64,000 nt of DNA from Carnegiea gigantea (GCA_029747015.1 JAKOGI010002230.1:62001-126000); one strand, 5' to 3'. Numbered from the stretch's first letter, positions 35,401 to 46,697 are shown. A program made the numbers and translations. The notes: generated from the sequence alone by a model not told the origin.

Positions 35401-35733
35401 GCAACGTGTTTTTGAAAACAGTACTAGGTTGTTCTTGTCACACAGTTGGGACACACTTAGCAAATTGTGCTTTAACCCATCAACTAAGTGCACATTATCA
35501 ATTGAGTGGGAGAGAGTTTTACCAATATTACCTATACCGACAATTGTCCTAGACTTGCCGTTTCCAAATGCTACACTCCCACCATTCAGAGCTGTAAGTG
35601 AGAGAAAGTTTGATCTTTCACCAGTCATGTGCCGTGAACACCCACTATCAACAAACCACAACTGCCTGTTTCCAAGGGTGTTAGTGGGGTTGTTCGTAAG
35701 GTTGTTCTCTCTCACTTCAGCCTGCAAAACAAA
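32453..35733 (-). pseudogene. SIRE-like pol: protease, integrase, RT, RNase H; two lesions
   Basis: Starts in frame after the gag TGA. Protease: [14 protein letters not shown] (active DSG at 35649-35641). Pre-integrase zinc region: [10 protein letters not shown]...CEACAKGK. Integrase: [28 protein letters not shown] (D, D, E). [28 protein letters not shown] one-base deletion near 33560-33565 shifts the frame just after PPGFENGDF. The next frame has IVQIYVDDIIFG (YVDD about 33400), LGLQIKQTPNGTMIHQQKYI and a stop at 32945-32947 where related proteins have Trp. RNase H then runs to TGA at 32453 (STVEAEYVAAASCCAQLLWI, FCDNTSAINIAKNP, KHIDIRHHFLRD). All catalytic motifs look intact. Confidence 0.93.
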
Positions 35734-37467
35734 TCACGGGTTAGTTTTGGGAACCCAGATCCACTTGGGTCCCATTCTTTTAGACATGTAAAGCTCATCT
35801 TTTCTAATCCAGATTTGTTTCACATACCTTTCATTCTTTTCATTGGCATGTTTTCTTAAAGGGCAAGTGTATCTATAATGACCCGTTTTGCCACAATGAA
35901 AGCAAACAATGTTTTCAGGTAATCCCACATACTTTCTGTGAATTGGGTAGACTGTTCGTTTAGGCTTATACCCAAGTCCCTTTTTGTTTCGACTGTGGTG
36001 AGTGTTTAACCAATCAAGGGCTTGTGAGGACTCGTTCCAGCGCTTGGTTGTGGTAAGCTCGTTTTCCAGTTTTTCTATATCAGCATGCAAACCTTTGTTC
36101 TCCCTGAGCAAGGACTCAACCATTCCTTCTACCTCAAAGAGTTTTTCCTCCATTCGAGAATAATCTCCTTCTTTTATAAAGAGGTTTTCTTTGAGCAAGT
36201 TAATATTCTCATGTAAACCGAGGTTTTCATTTTTAAGAATTTCATTTTCAAGTTCTAGGTCACGAACTTCTCTTTTTAGATCAGCACAAGTGTCTATCAA
36301 ATTATATAGAAGTTCTTCTAAAGTAGCTTTGTTAAGACCATGTACCTTGCTCTTGAGATCTGAGAGGCTGATTGTTGATTCATCATCTGAATCTGAATCA
36401 CTTTGTGCCATAAGTGCTACGACCCCTTCTTCAGCTTCAGATTCTCCTTCATCCTCAGAGGAATCTCCCCAAGCAGCCAGCATAGCTTTCGAGAATCGCT
36501 TGCCCAGATTGTTTACAGGGTGTTTTCGAACCTGTTTTCGAGGGTGTTCGGGCGTCTGATCTTCTCGAAGCAGAGGGCAATTTTTGACTAAGTGATCTGG
36601 TTTGCCGCACTTGAAACACCCTGTGAGCTGTTCTTTGGAGGTGTTTCTGGACTTGCTGAAGTCTTTTCTTTTGTTGTTTTCCTTGACCTTTTTGAAGAAT
36701 TTCTTGAATTTTCTGGACATTAGGGCCATTTCTTCATCTTCAAGGTCAGAGTCAGTGTCCTCATGTGCTTTCAAGGCAAGCCCACGATCCTTCTTTTGCT
36801 CCTCTCTTTGCTGTGAGTTCTTTCGGAGTTCATAGGTCTGGAGATTACCAATCAACTCGTCGAGGGTGATCTTGTTCATGTGTTTAGCCTCTTGGATGGC
36901 TGTTACTTTGGCCTCCCACGTGCGAGGTAAAATTCTGAGGATTTTCCTCACCAACTCTTCAGTGGTGAAAGATCTTCCCAGGGATTTTAACTCGTTCGTG
37001 ATGTGGGTGAACCGTGTATACATGTCCATCACAGTTTCATGATCACCCATATCAAACAACTCATATTGTCGCATAAGTAGCTCAATTCTAGATTGTTTAA
37101 CTTGACTCGTACCTTCATGAGCAACTTGCAGAGCATTCCAGATAGCTTGGGCTGATTCACACTCAGAGATGCGAGTGTATTCATCGGGTCCTAGGCCAAA
37201 ATATAGAAGCTTTTTGCCCTTGGCATTTTTCTCCATTTTCTTGTAGTCCTCGGCATCAAACTCTATGGATTCCTTGGGAACCTTCTTACCATCTTCAAGC
37301 ACCTTGGTGGGAACAAGGGGCCCGTTCTTGATGAGCATCCATAATTCATAATCTTCTGCCTGAATATAGTTCTCCATCCTATTCTTCCACCAACTATAAT
37401 GTTGGCCGTTGAAATAGGGTGGACGAGTAATGGATTGCCCTTCAAGAATTCCTTGTGGGGTACTCAT
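35734..37467 (-). CDS. SIRE-like gag polyprotein (577 aa)
   Basis: Intact ORF from ATG 37467 (MSTPQGILEGQSITRPPYFN) to TGA 35734. Residues 1-220 form the copia gag capsid-like region (YSWWKNRMENYIQ, WNALQVAHEGTSQVKQSRIE, LKSLGRSFTTEELVRKILR). A basic stretch follows (KKFFKKVKENNKRKD). Two CX2CX4HX4C zinc knuckles bracket a long coiled coil: CFKCGKPDHLVKNC at about 279-292 and CFHCGKTGHYRYTC at about 518-531. It packages element RNA in cytoplasmic particles in this family. It ends WVPKTNP, followed by TGA, with pol in the same frame beyond. The ATG lies about 57 bp from the LTR. Confidence 0.93.
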   Translation of the reverse strand: MSTPQGILEGQSITRPPYFNGQHYSWWKNRMENYIQAEDYELWMLIKNGPLVPTKVLEDGKKVPKESIEFDAEDYKKMEKNAKGKKLLYFGLGPDEYTRISECESAQAIWNALQVAHEGTSQVKQSRIELLMRQYELFDMGDHETVMDMYTRFTHITNELKSLGRSFTTEELVRKILRILPRTWEAKVTAIQEAKHMNKITLDELIGNLQTYELRKNSQQREEQKKDRGLALKAHEDTDSDLEDEEMALMSRKFKKFFKKVKENNKRKDFSKSRNTSKEQLTGCFKCGKPDHLVKNCPLLREDQTPEHPRKQVRKHPVNNLGKRFSKAMLAAWGDSSEDEGESEAEEGVVALMAQSDSDSDDESTISLSDLKSKVHGLNKATLEELLYNLIDTCADLKREVRDLELENEILKNENLGLHENINLLKENLFIKEGDYSRMEEKLFEVEGMVESLLRENKGLHADIEKLENELTTTKRWNESSQALDWLNTHHSRNKKGLGYKPKRTVYPIHRKYVGLPENIVCFHCGKTGHYRYTCPLRKHANEKNERYVKQIWIRKDELYMSKRMGPKWIWVPKTNP

Positions 37468-37504
37468 CTTCAGAATCTCTCAAGGTGTTAACCTTTTGTA
37501 AGAG

Positions 37505-37523
37505 AACCTGCTCTGATACCACT
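37505..37523 (-). promoter_or_regulatory. Primer binding site (initiator tRNA-Met type)
   Basis: On the minus strand, immediately after the 5' LTR, agtggtatcagagcaggtt contains tggtatcagagc, complementary to the 3' end of initiator tRNA-Met. This is the usual copia primer and fixes the orientation. Confidence 0.93.
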
Positions 37524-39101
37524 TGTTGAGTTCGTGAGTATACAACCACAAGAGGGGGGGTGAATTGTGGTGTCTGATTTTCGCGTTGTAAATAACAAAC
37601 ACCCTCACAGAGGTTGTTCTCAAATGACAAACACCCTGATAGCTTGTTTGCACGGGGTGTTCTCAAATATTGCAGATGCGAAAATCACCAAGATAAATGC
37701 GGAAAATAAAGCACACACAATTTTTACGTGGAAAACACCTCTAGCCCAACTGAGGTGTGAAAAACCACGACCTACCTCGTGTAGGATTTAACCACTTTCA
37801 CTAACGGGCTTCACACGTTACAAATGTAACACACCTTGTTACAACTTGCAACCACGTAACCTTCTTCCCAAAGACAGGTTACACCACGTCCAACCTTCGC
37901 AAGATTAGACACGTCCAAGTCCACACGACTAGGACACACTCACTCACTTTTCTGATCCAAGATCAGGGTTACAAACACCTTACAGGGGGTGCTTCTCACT
38001 AAGCAGATGTAAGGTACAATGAAGATCCTATTATGCCAATGGTTTGAAAACTCAAATCAAACACAGCTTGTCACGGTTTTGCTTTTCAGAATGAAGCTCA
38101 AGAATTTTAATGTGAAAACCGAGTTTCCTGATTTTTTCCAGATTTTTCAGAAAGCTGTGTTGCTTCTCTTTTTCAGTCTGAGTTTTTTTCTATCTGCTTC
38201 TTGGCTTGTCTATGGGAGAGAAAAGCTGCGGTTTTTAAACACAAGGTCCAACGGTCAAAAACCAAAGAATCAGCTAAGTATGGAAAATGATTTGCAAACA
38301 AAATATATTCTCCAACGGCTAATGATGAATTTATCCCAAAATATAAGGGATTTTGTTATCTTAAAAGATAACCCTTATCTTCCCATAGCCGTGAAGAGGT
38401 TTAAAGAGATTTTCAGCTTTTACCAAATCCGAAAATATAGTCATAGGAATCTTTTGATTTGGCAAATCTCCCAAACCTATTTTCGCAAATCTCCATAATA
38501 TTTTCAAGAACTATCCTCTCCAGAAAAATAGCAATTTTGAAATTCAAAGAAAGTATTCTGGAGATCTTGGCCAACCAAAATGAATTTTCAAAAATAATCG
38601 GGTATGGCCACTGCAGTTCAGAAACACCCTAGGCACCCTGTTTGCAGGGTTGTTCGCAACTGGTGTTCTGAAGTACTTTAGCGCAAATACCAATTCAAGA
38701 GGTGTTTAAAATGATGTTTTCAATATTGGCATATTAACAAGAGTCTAATTAAATAAAACCTATATACCCAAGACTTCTTGTTTTGAACCAGTCATCTTGT
38801 CCGAGATTTGTAGAGCTGCTGTGAACACTAAGGCCACCTTGTTTGCTGGGGTTGTTCTTTGCATTGCTAGAGTTCAGGAACACGCTTTACAATCAACTGT
38901 CGAGATGGTGTTCGTGACTTAATATGGAATCACCAAGTAAAACCTGTCTAGAAGATTTGTTCTCACATGTAGCAAATTAGTTAATATAATAAAGATCACA
39001 AACACCAGTTAGGCCTATTTGGAGATCGTGTTCGGAGCAACATTACTTGGACAAATTTTTACACTTGGATTTGTTATCATCAAAACTAAATATAATCAAT
39101 A
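37524..39101 (-). repeat. SIRE-like 5' LTR
   Basis: Same sequence as 28230-29806 with few changes. Its outer terminal dinucleotide has mutated: the minus strand begins TATTG instead of TGTTG at 39101. The target duplication attat follows at 39102-39106. Confidence 0.94.
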
Positions 39102-39106
39102 ATTAT

Positions 39107-39919
39107 GTCATCAGGAAAGTGTTGAAGTCACTGACAATCGCTATTTATGATGGGTGAGTGGCGAGAGATGAAACAGTGGTGGGTGAGAGTCGAGTTAAAA
39201 AGAGGGGCTAGGGCTTTACCCCAGTGGAAAATGCAGGAAAAGTGAATTTACTCCGGGGAGGAGTGATTTCATTTTTATCAACAAAAAGAAACTTAATTAC
39301 CTTGGCTGAAAAAAATGGGGTGAACTTCATAAAACTTATCCCTACTGCCATGGGAGGGAGGGGACCAGGGTTCAATCTGTTAGCTTCTGGTGCATTTTTT
39401 TCCTTTGGGCTAATTTGTGTCAAATTATATTTCTTGAGAGTGAGTGAATATGTATCAACTCTTCTTTTTTATTGCTGGGAGGTGAAGAGAGTCATCTTAT
39501 TTATTTATTATTTTTTAACTAATGGTGAATTATCTTTATTTTTGGGTGAATCATATTACAAAAATGATTACAAACTTCATATGGATTGGATAAAAGTGTC
39601 AAAAGCAGCAATATCAGTTGTAAAGGTGGCCTAAATTAGTATGTACATAAAAACTCAAAGACTACAATGATCGATAACTAAACTTTTTGTTTAGCAGCGT
39701 TTAGGATTAACGGTTAGCTTTTACTAGCGTGTATTAGCAGTTGGGAATACAATAGCATTTACGAGTAGTTAGCATTTAATAGGATTTACCAATGTTTGCT
39801 AGCGGTTAACAATGTTTACTAGCGGTCAGGATTAATGGTTAGCAATTGGAAGTGTTTAGCAGTGGTTGAAAGTGGTTAGCGGTTACTAAACACTTTCTAG
39901 AGCTAAAACAAACAGGCCA
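39107..39919. other. Right arm of the Harbinger transposon
   Basis: It continues the Harbinger sequence interrupted at 28229. A short plus-strand ORF (39224-39634) has no recognisable domain. From 39690 to 39900 short subterminal repeats (ttagcggt, gtttactagcggt, ggttagcaattgg) resemble those of the left end. It ends in the inverted terminus at 39905-39919. Confidence 0.65.
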
Positions 39920-39922
39920 TAA

Positions 39923-41200
39923 GTGGTGACATGTGGCTTATACTATAAAAAATAATATTGGCTATAATAAGGGAAGAGTAAAAAATGAATTAATAATAAA
40001 ATTTCATTACGATTGGATAGTTTGATAGAGCCATTACTGTAAGCTGTGGATTATATGAATAACTAACACTATAAATAGTGAGCCTATATATTCTAAGTGT
40101 GATCTCTCACCACAATTGAAACCCTTTTCCAGTGAACCTGAAAACAAAAACTGAAAAAAGTAAGTCAAATGGGCCGAGTAAAACATGATATCATATAGTA
40201 GAATAATTTATTACACGCTTAAATTCATTTTCTTTAGCAAATCGAGTAAAACAATTGCTACTTATATTATCTTATGGTTACACATTTAAATTCATTTAAC
40301 AATAATAGATTGGATCTCCATTATGATCATTTAATTTATATGCACATACTTGGGGTGACCGGGAAGCAAAATCTTCATTGACCAGAGTACACTAGAACAT
40401 TGGGAGGTCCACGATTAATGTGGCAAAATAATTAAAATAATTATTTCATATTTTACTTGATTAGACATCATTATCAATGATACAATATCACACATAAGGG
40501 CATAACCATCATATTATACCTTACATACTGATTTGAACTAGATGATAATCTAGATTATCTTGAGATCAAGTATTGATGTCAAAGGGTTCCTAACCATATA
40601 TGAGTAAATAGTCTATCAACCAATTCTTAATCACACAACCAAAGTTGTACTAACAATGGTATCAACACTAGCTTAGGTAGGGATATTCAAAAGGAATGAT
40701 GCTGTGAGATGGTATGAAGTGAAGATGATCCCTAGGAGTATTTATAGGGAGTCTTGGATGTTAGAGTAAGCCCCTTCCTTATGGCACACAAATTTTTAGG
40801 CGGGGGCTATAGATGGATGAATATATTTTGATTAACGTCAATATTTCCAAGATAATTATTGGAATCAACTATTTGCTTAGTCAACAATAAATACATTATG
40901 TTGGTATTCTAAGAAGGCTCAATGACCCATGTTATCCACGCCCTTCCTTCGACCAGCAATTGCATGCACTAATTATAAATTACTTCTTTACCAAATCAAC
41001 AAGGCCAAATGTCATCATGATGTAGCCTATACATGTAAGTTAAATGTAGCAGTAGGAACACCAATGAGAACAACAGTAATAATAATAATAATAATAATCC
41101 TCTATTTGGTTAATGCATCATGTACGTTCCATACGCATGTAAGGCCAGCCCAAAAGTACCAAGTTTGACTTGTCTTAAATGTGCACTTGATAGGGATTTA
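39923..41200. other. Unassigned sequence
   Basis: AT-rich with no gene seen. A TATA-like actataaatag occurs near 40068-40078 and tatttatagg near 40739-40748, without an ORF behind either. An (aat)n microsatellite lies at about 41079-41099. Part of it may belong to the outer side of the copia relic. Confidence 0.35.
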
Positions 41201-41448
41201 TTTATCAAAATAACAATATTGACAACACATATATGTTGCCATCAATACTAGTAATGATATTAAAAGAGTTGGATATGTACTTATAATTTCAACCCATAAT
41301 ATTTTGAACCAACTGTATAAACTATAAAATTACCAATAAATGATCATGTAAAGTCTTTGGAAGTGTTTGACTCGCTAATATAGAGCTAGGTGCTCTATTA
41401 TATAGAAGTAAAATTACAATGATTTTACATCATAGTCCTTGTCCTCTA

Positions 41449-42374
41449 TTACACCCCCTCAATATGTACAGGAGGAGAATGAATAGATAGATTGGACTTT
41501 AAAAAGGAAAACTGACTAGAAGACAAACCTTTGATAAAAATATCAACTAACGGTAACTTCATAGGAACATAACGCACTACAACGTTACCTACGGCAAGAC
41601 GCTCACAAACAAAGTGGTAATCCACAACAATGTGTTTGGACCAATCATGATGACTAGGATTGGAGGTAAGATATGTGGCACTGATGTTGTCACACATCAC
41701 ACAAGTCGATGTAGGAAGCATTATCCTAATGTCAGCGAGCAGTTTCTGAATCCATATAGTTTCGGCAACTATGTAGGTGACAACTCGATACTCAACTTAG
41801 AAGATGATTTAGAAACCGTAGGTTGCTTCTTAGAGCACCAAAGTATAAGATTGGGTTCAAAAACACTACATAACCTGTAGTGGAACAACATATGTTTTTG
41901 TAGCTAGCCCAATCAGCATAAGAATCGACAACAATCAAAGACAAAGAAGCAGTGGGTCAAATGTGTATCTCGTTAGCTAAAGTGCCTTATAGGTACTTGA
42001 AAATGCACTTCACAATAGAAAGATAGGCAGTATGGGGGGGGCATGTATAAATTAAAAAACTACATGAACTGCATATGCAATGTCAAGACGAGTCATGGTC
42101 AAGTATTACAATGCACCTCCAATGCTTCGGCACTTTGTGGGATTTGTAAGTAACTCACCGTCTAAGAGAGTGAAGGCGATCTTAGTAACAATAGGAGTGT
42201 AAACAGGTTTGCATGTATGAAGAGGATATTTGAGAAGAAGGTCGGAGATGTGTTTCTGCTGAGACAACAATAATCTTGATAAGGCACGGGTAACCTGCAC
42301 TCTTAAAAAATAGTGAAGATCTTCTAAATCTTTTCTAACAAATTGCTTAGAAAGAGCAGAGATAAAAGAGAAGA
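41449..42374 (-). pseudogene. Copia relic: RT end and RNase H
   Basis: Minus strand. ISALSKQFVRKDLEDLHYFL (about 42360-42305) joins the RT from the other side of the insertion. LSQQKHISDLLLKYPLHTCK and GELLTNPTKCRSIGGALQYL are the copia RT thumb region. RNase H ends with MCDNISATYLTSNPSHHDWS, KHIVVDYHFVCERL and VDIFIKGLSSSQF. Stops and frame changes between them. Lineage perhaps Ale-like, not certain. Confidence 0.78.
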
Positions 42375-43623
42375 TGATAAGGGTTTGGAATCCTCAAATG
42401 CCCACGATCAAAGGCAACGAGGAAAATAGTGACAGCAAAGGATACTTCTTTTAGATTCAATCTCAAACAATCAATAAGATTGTGAGTTTTATCCCAATGT
42501 GAGATCCAAAAGATCACCAAGTTCCTCTGTTAAAGGCCCATAGCCACCCAAGAAAAACTCTGAAGGAAAGACTCAAAACTTTTTACCAAATTTTGCTCCT
42601 AAAAGCTCTTAGCCACAAAAGATGAATTTTAAAGAAAAGACCCTACTTACCACTCGTAGTTCAAGAGATAAAGAAGTAGAGATTTTAGTGAGAGAAAATG
42701 GCCTTTTGTCTTTCCATTTATAATTCAACTCAAGCTAAGTTTACATGGAGGTATTGGGGTCTATAAATATCCAAAATAAGGGCGAGGGGATTAGCTATTA
42801 CAATAGTAAGGCAAGTGTACCAATAGGGTGATTATACATTATCTTAGGAAAATAAATTAAATTACTAAGGTAATTAAAACAAAGGTGAATTGTATTTTCC
42901 AAGATTCTTCCCCTTCCTTCTAGGAGGCTTCTAGAAGGCTCTGCACCTCCAATGGGGGTCCCGTCACTTGGAACATCTTCCTTGGAATATGTAGAATCAC
43001 TCCAAGTTGATTAATCCCAAAGACAGTTACTGTGCCTTCCTCAATTAATGCCAAATTTCAGACTGCTCTAACTGAAATTCTGTGTACACTCCAAACATTT
43101 GGACCATTTCTCCTAATATTGAAAATTTTAGCTCATGGGGCTAAAATAGACATCTTAGGAAATCATCAATACTTGGGCTTGCTTCATTCGGGCTTCGTTA
43201 GGTAGGATATTAACTTGACCTAAATTTAGCAAGTTTTTCGATAAAAACAAGCTCTGTATGAGTTGGGGTTTTTTTTATCACTTCAGAAATTAAAATACAA
43301 CTTAACAAGGATGTTATTGCGTGATCCTAGATATAACTCCATAAGCTTCCTAAAGAAGTGTAGATTGCCCCAATTAGACATTGATATAGCATGAAAAGTG
43401 AAGTTGAAACCAAGTGATATGCTGGAGCGGTTACCAACTTGAGCAAGGAAAGTTGACTTGGGCTTTGGTTTGGATGAGGGAATAGCCAAGAGTTAACCTG
43501 GGGCTTGGTATGCATCACTTGGGCCTCATAAACTAGATGTAATATAATAAACAATTTATTTGATCCTAAACTCATTTATTGTAAAGTTGCAAACCAAAAC
43601 TACCCTTGATGCTTTATGCATCA
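42375..43623 (-). repeat. 3' LTR of the small non-autonomous element
   Basis: Minus strand starts tgatgcataaagcatcaagg and, at the other end, the plus strand begins tgataagggtttgg. Clearly homologous to 45418-46697 but diverged. The terminus tgatgcataaagcatca is itself an inverted repeat. Confidence 0.85.
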
Positions 43624-44150
43624 AACTCCCATTCTTTGAAAAGATTTGCGCTCAAGTCATTGTGATTAAAATCCAAGGATACCAATCTTGACAACTTGTT
43701 ATCCCCCTTGGGAAATCTTATTATGCTAAGAGTACTACCGTTCTTAAGCACATAGGAGTTGTTGAAGCCTCTAGGAATTACTCTAATGGGATGAACAATC
43801 CTTCCAACATTCATGAGACTATTGAAAGTCTCAATATAATCATCACAACTTAAACCTAGCGAGATTTCCTTATCATTCACAAGCTTCACTTGTGGAGACT
43901 TACTTTTAAGGGCAAAGGAGTTAAATGATCTTTACTAACAAGGGTGAGAGTTTCATATTTGTCTTAGAAGTACAAATGATTTCTTCATGGAGCTTCAATT
44001 TTTATGGGGTTTGAGGTTGAGGGGAATTTAGGAGATTGGGATTGAGACAGAAAGTTTGGACTTCGAAGTTGTGTCTCTCATGAAAAATAATCTTAGGGCC
44101 AAATTTCAATGATCTCCCAAAAAATAGATATTAAGCATGTATGAGAAACA
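43624..44150 (-). pseudogene. Interior, 3' part: small ORF beside the polypurine tract
   Basis: Minus-strand ORF 43889-43614 (MKLVNDKEISLGLSCDDYIE...NDLSANLFKEWEFDA) runs through the polypurine tract into the LTR. No domain recognised; it may be the tail of a lost polyprotein frame or chance. Confidence 0.35.
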
Positions 44151-44998
44151 CATTATAGATAGCCTTATTGCTCAATTTACTCATTGAAAATGAAAGTAGA
44201 GCTTCTTTAGTGATATTCATCTTAATTTCTAAATTGGGACAGTGGAGAGCATAAGAGTGAGATTAAGGGACAATAGGTAGTACAACCTCTAAGTTTGGCT
44301 TTAATTCAACTTCTTTCTCTTCAAGATCCAAAAGGACCTCATTTTCTTACTTGGCCTCTTCTTGACCCATGCTAGGCTCCTCTTTCTTTTCAACTTGAAC
44401 TTTAGCCTCTGTAGTTCCTTCAAAGGAAGGAACTAGTGTAGAATCCATTTGAGTAGGAGCTTTAAGGGAGCTCTTATCCTTGGCCAAGCTTTCTCCATCT
44501 CTTTTCTCATCAAAAACTAATGTAAGCTCATCTCCTTGTTAGAGCTTGATCGCTTCGTGAGCAACAATAGCTCTTTCCTTCTTAAGTTCTTCATCAAGGA
44601 GTAGATTTTAAAAGAATCTCACACCCTATGTATGATTTAAGCCAACTCCAAGTCTTGATTCTAGGCTTGCCTTAACGAGTTCTCTCCCTCCTAAGACATT
44701 TGAACTAATATTGGGCATAACCTTTGCGTTTTTGAGTAGCTATCACGAAGCTCTCTCCACCCGAGCATCCTTTAGCTTTAAAATAATCTTAAAGTGTTTG
44801 AACTGATCTCAAATAGATGGTAGGATCCAAACTAATACCATTAAAATAAGAAGGATCCTTCATAGCCTTTTTTATATGAGCCATTTTCTTGCTAAGCTTC
44901 TTTACTTGAGCTTGAAGCTCAACAATGGCCCTACCCATCTCATAGGCTTGCTCAAGAGGAATGCTCTTGTAGTGAGAAACATCTCCCTCACTGACCAT
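44151..44998 (-). pseudogene. Gag-like remnant of the small element
   Basis: ATG 44998 on the minus strand gives MVSEGDVSHYKSIPLEQAYE, a short coiled coil (ELQAQVKKLSKKMAHIKKAM), then DPSYFNGISLDPTIYLRSVQ. After stops come ATQKRKGYAQY and FKCLRRERTR. This order fits a Ty3-type Retrotrans_gag region. Beyond ~44640 it decays into a Glu/Lys-rich segment (about 44480-44290) with VELKPNLEVVLPIVP. No pol follows. Confidence 0.5.
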
Positions 44999-45417
44999 GG
45001 TAGTGATTGTAAGATGAAAAGACGAGAAAGGGATGGAAATAGGGGTATCACAGGTCATGGGGGATACCACAGAAGAAAAAGGGGAACAAAACAGAGGACC
45101 ACAGGGGAATATGGGCTGCCACGGTCTGTAGGCCTCCTCACCATGGGCCAACCATGGTGGTGTCTGTCCGAATAGTTTTTCGGGTTGACTTTTTATGGAG
45201 TTTTTGGGTCATGTGTGGTTTAGGAGTTATGGTTGGGCTATTTGAAGGTTCTTTGGGGGTAATGAGGGTTGACTAAGGTGGGTGAACGAAGAAAATTTTG
45301 AAGAGCAAAAGCATGGATTTTTGGGGTGAAATTGAAAAGGTAGAAATGTGTTTGAATTAATAATGAAGCTTTTCATTCAATAACGACCCAAAAGAAGCTC
45401 TACCTCTGATGCTAACT
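44999..45417 (-). other. Leader of the small element with primer binding site
   Basis: Between the right LTR and the gag-like ATG. It carries a GC-rich stretch with ccacgg/ccatgg dyads (about 45110-45165) and, next to the LTR, the primer-site-like ttagcatcagaggtagagct on the minus strand (about 45396-45415). Confidence 0.5.
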
Positions 45418-46697
45418 TAATTAGGGTTTGGAATCCTCAAACTCCCAAGAACAAAGATAACAAGGAAAATAATCACACCAAAGGATGCTTCTTTTGCATA
45501 ATCTCAAACGATCGATAGGATTGGAGTTTTGTCCCAAGGTAAGACCCTAAAGAAAGATAAAACACTTCCTACCAAGTTCTTCTCTTAAAGGCTCATAGCC
45601 ACCCATGAAGAACTCCAAAGGAAAGATTTAAAACTTTCCATCAAATCCCTCTCCTAAAGGCTCTTAGCCACCAAAGAAGGATTCTAAATGAAAGACTCCA
45701 CTTACTACTCTTAATTAAAGAGATAAAGGTGTGGAGATTTTAGTGAGAGAAAATGGTTATACGCCTTTCCATTCATAAGTCAACTCAAGCTAAGTTTACG
45801 TAGAGGTATTACGGTATATAAACACCCAAAATAGGGGAAATTAGCTGTTATAGTATTGGGACAAGTGTACCAATAGGGTTATTACAAATTATCTTAGGAA
45901 AATAAATTAAATTACTAAGATAATTACTACTAATGTGAGCTGTATTTTTTCAGGATTCTTTCTCCCCTTTTAGGAGGTTTCTAGAAGGCTCTACAGCTCC
46001 AATGGGGGTTCTGCTACTTGCTAAATTCTGCTACTTGCTAAATCTTACTTGGTATGTATAGAATCATCCCATGCTAATTAATCTCAATGATGACAGCTGT
46101 AACCTTCTCAATTAAGACCAAATACCAGATTGTTCCAAAACTAGAATTTTGTGCACATTCTACACATTTTAGCTATTTCTTCCAATATTGAGATCCAGTG
46201 CCTAATTTTAGCTTATGGGATAAAATAGACATCTTAGGAAATTGCCAAAAATTAGGCTTGCTTCATTTGGGCTTCGTTAGGTATGATATTAACTTGATCT
46301 AAATTCAGTAAGTTTTTCGATAAAGCCCAGTACTGTATGAGTTGGGGTTTTACCACTTTAAGGAATCAAAGTGTAATCTAACTCAAGATTGTTTTGCATG
46401 ATCCTAAAGTTAACTCCCTAAGCTTTCCAGATAGCGTAAAGCCCCAATTGGACATCGATAGAGTGGTGAGAAGCTAAGTCAAAACCGACTGATATGCTGG
46501 AATAGTGACTAACTTGAGCAAGGAAAGTTGATTTAGGCTTTGGTGTGGATAAGGGTGCAGCCAAGAGTTGGATTGGGGCTCAGTATGCATCACTTGGGCC
46601 TCGTAAATAGATGAAATAGAATAAGCAAATAATTTCGTCTTAAACTCATTTATTGCAAAGTTGCAAACAAAACCTGCCCTTGATGCTTTATGCATTA
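45418..46697 (-). repeat. 5' LTR of the small non-autonomous element
   Basis: Homologous over its length to 42375-43623 (shared gggtttggaatcctcaa and agttgcaaac...gatgctttatgca). Terminal bases have decayed (taattaggg and gcatta instead of tgataaggg and gcatca). Confidence 0.84.

Larger units (their letters stand above)
28230..39101 (-). mobile_element. SIRE-like Ty1/copia retrotransposon, young, nearly intact
   Basis: 10,872 bp, read on the minus strand: 5' LTR 37524-39101, tRNA-iMet primer site, gag, pol (protease, integrase, RT, RNase H), an extra 3' ORF, polypurine tract, 3' LTR 28230-29806. Target duplication attat on both sides (28225-28229, 39102-39106). Order, size, ~1.58 kb LTRs and the extra ORF after pol fit the SIRE/Maximus lineage. 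I count about 17 substitutions and 3 one-base indels between the LTRs. The main lesions are one TGA between gag and pol, one frameshift and one stop in pol, and one frameshift in the extra ORF. Confidence 0.93.
23797..39919 (-). mobile_element. PIF/Harbinger DNA transposon, split by a SIRE-like element
   Basis: The terminal inverted repeats match: gggcttgtttgttt at 23797-23810 and, on the minus strand from 39919, tggcctgtttgttt. TAA flanks both ends (23794-23796 and 39920-39922), the target duplication of this superfamily. Inside are a DDE_4-type transposase remnant and a Myb/SANT-like ORF remnant, the two proteins of PIF/Harbinger. Subterminal regions (23810-24070, 39690-39900) hold many short repeats such as ggttagc and agtgttta. 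Without the copia insertion the element is about 5.25 kb. Confidence 0.82.
42375..46697 (-). mobile_element. Small non-autonomous LTR retrotransposon with gag-like remnant
   Basis: LTRs at 42375-43623 and 45418-46697 with a 1.79 kb interior. Minus-strand orientation follows from a polypurine tract (aaagaatgggagttt) next to the left LTR and a decayed tRNA-Met-type primer site (ttagcatcagaggtag) beside the right LTR. Target duplication gaaga (42370-42374) and aaaga (46698-46702), one mismatch; removing the element and one copy restores the copia RT frame (MSLLF then SFISALS). The interior has a gag-like remnant and no protease, RT or integrase. Confidence 0.8.

Noticed and set aside
36191..36835. 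Plus-strand ORFs over the SIRE-like gag
   Set aside because: Shadow frames of the minus-strand gag; Ser/Arg/Phe-rich composition mirrors its Glu/Lys coding.
39224..39634. 136-codon plus-strand ORF in the Harbinger right arm
   Set aside because: No recognisable domain, hydrophobic AT-driven composition, and antisense to the element's genes; kept only as non-coding.
40068..40110. TATA box and possible promoter in unassigned DNA
   Set aside because: No ORF or element boundary follows; AT-rich DNA gives such matches by chance.
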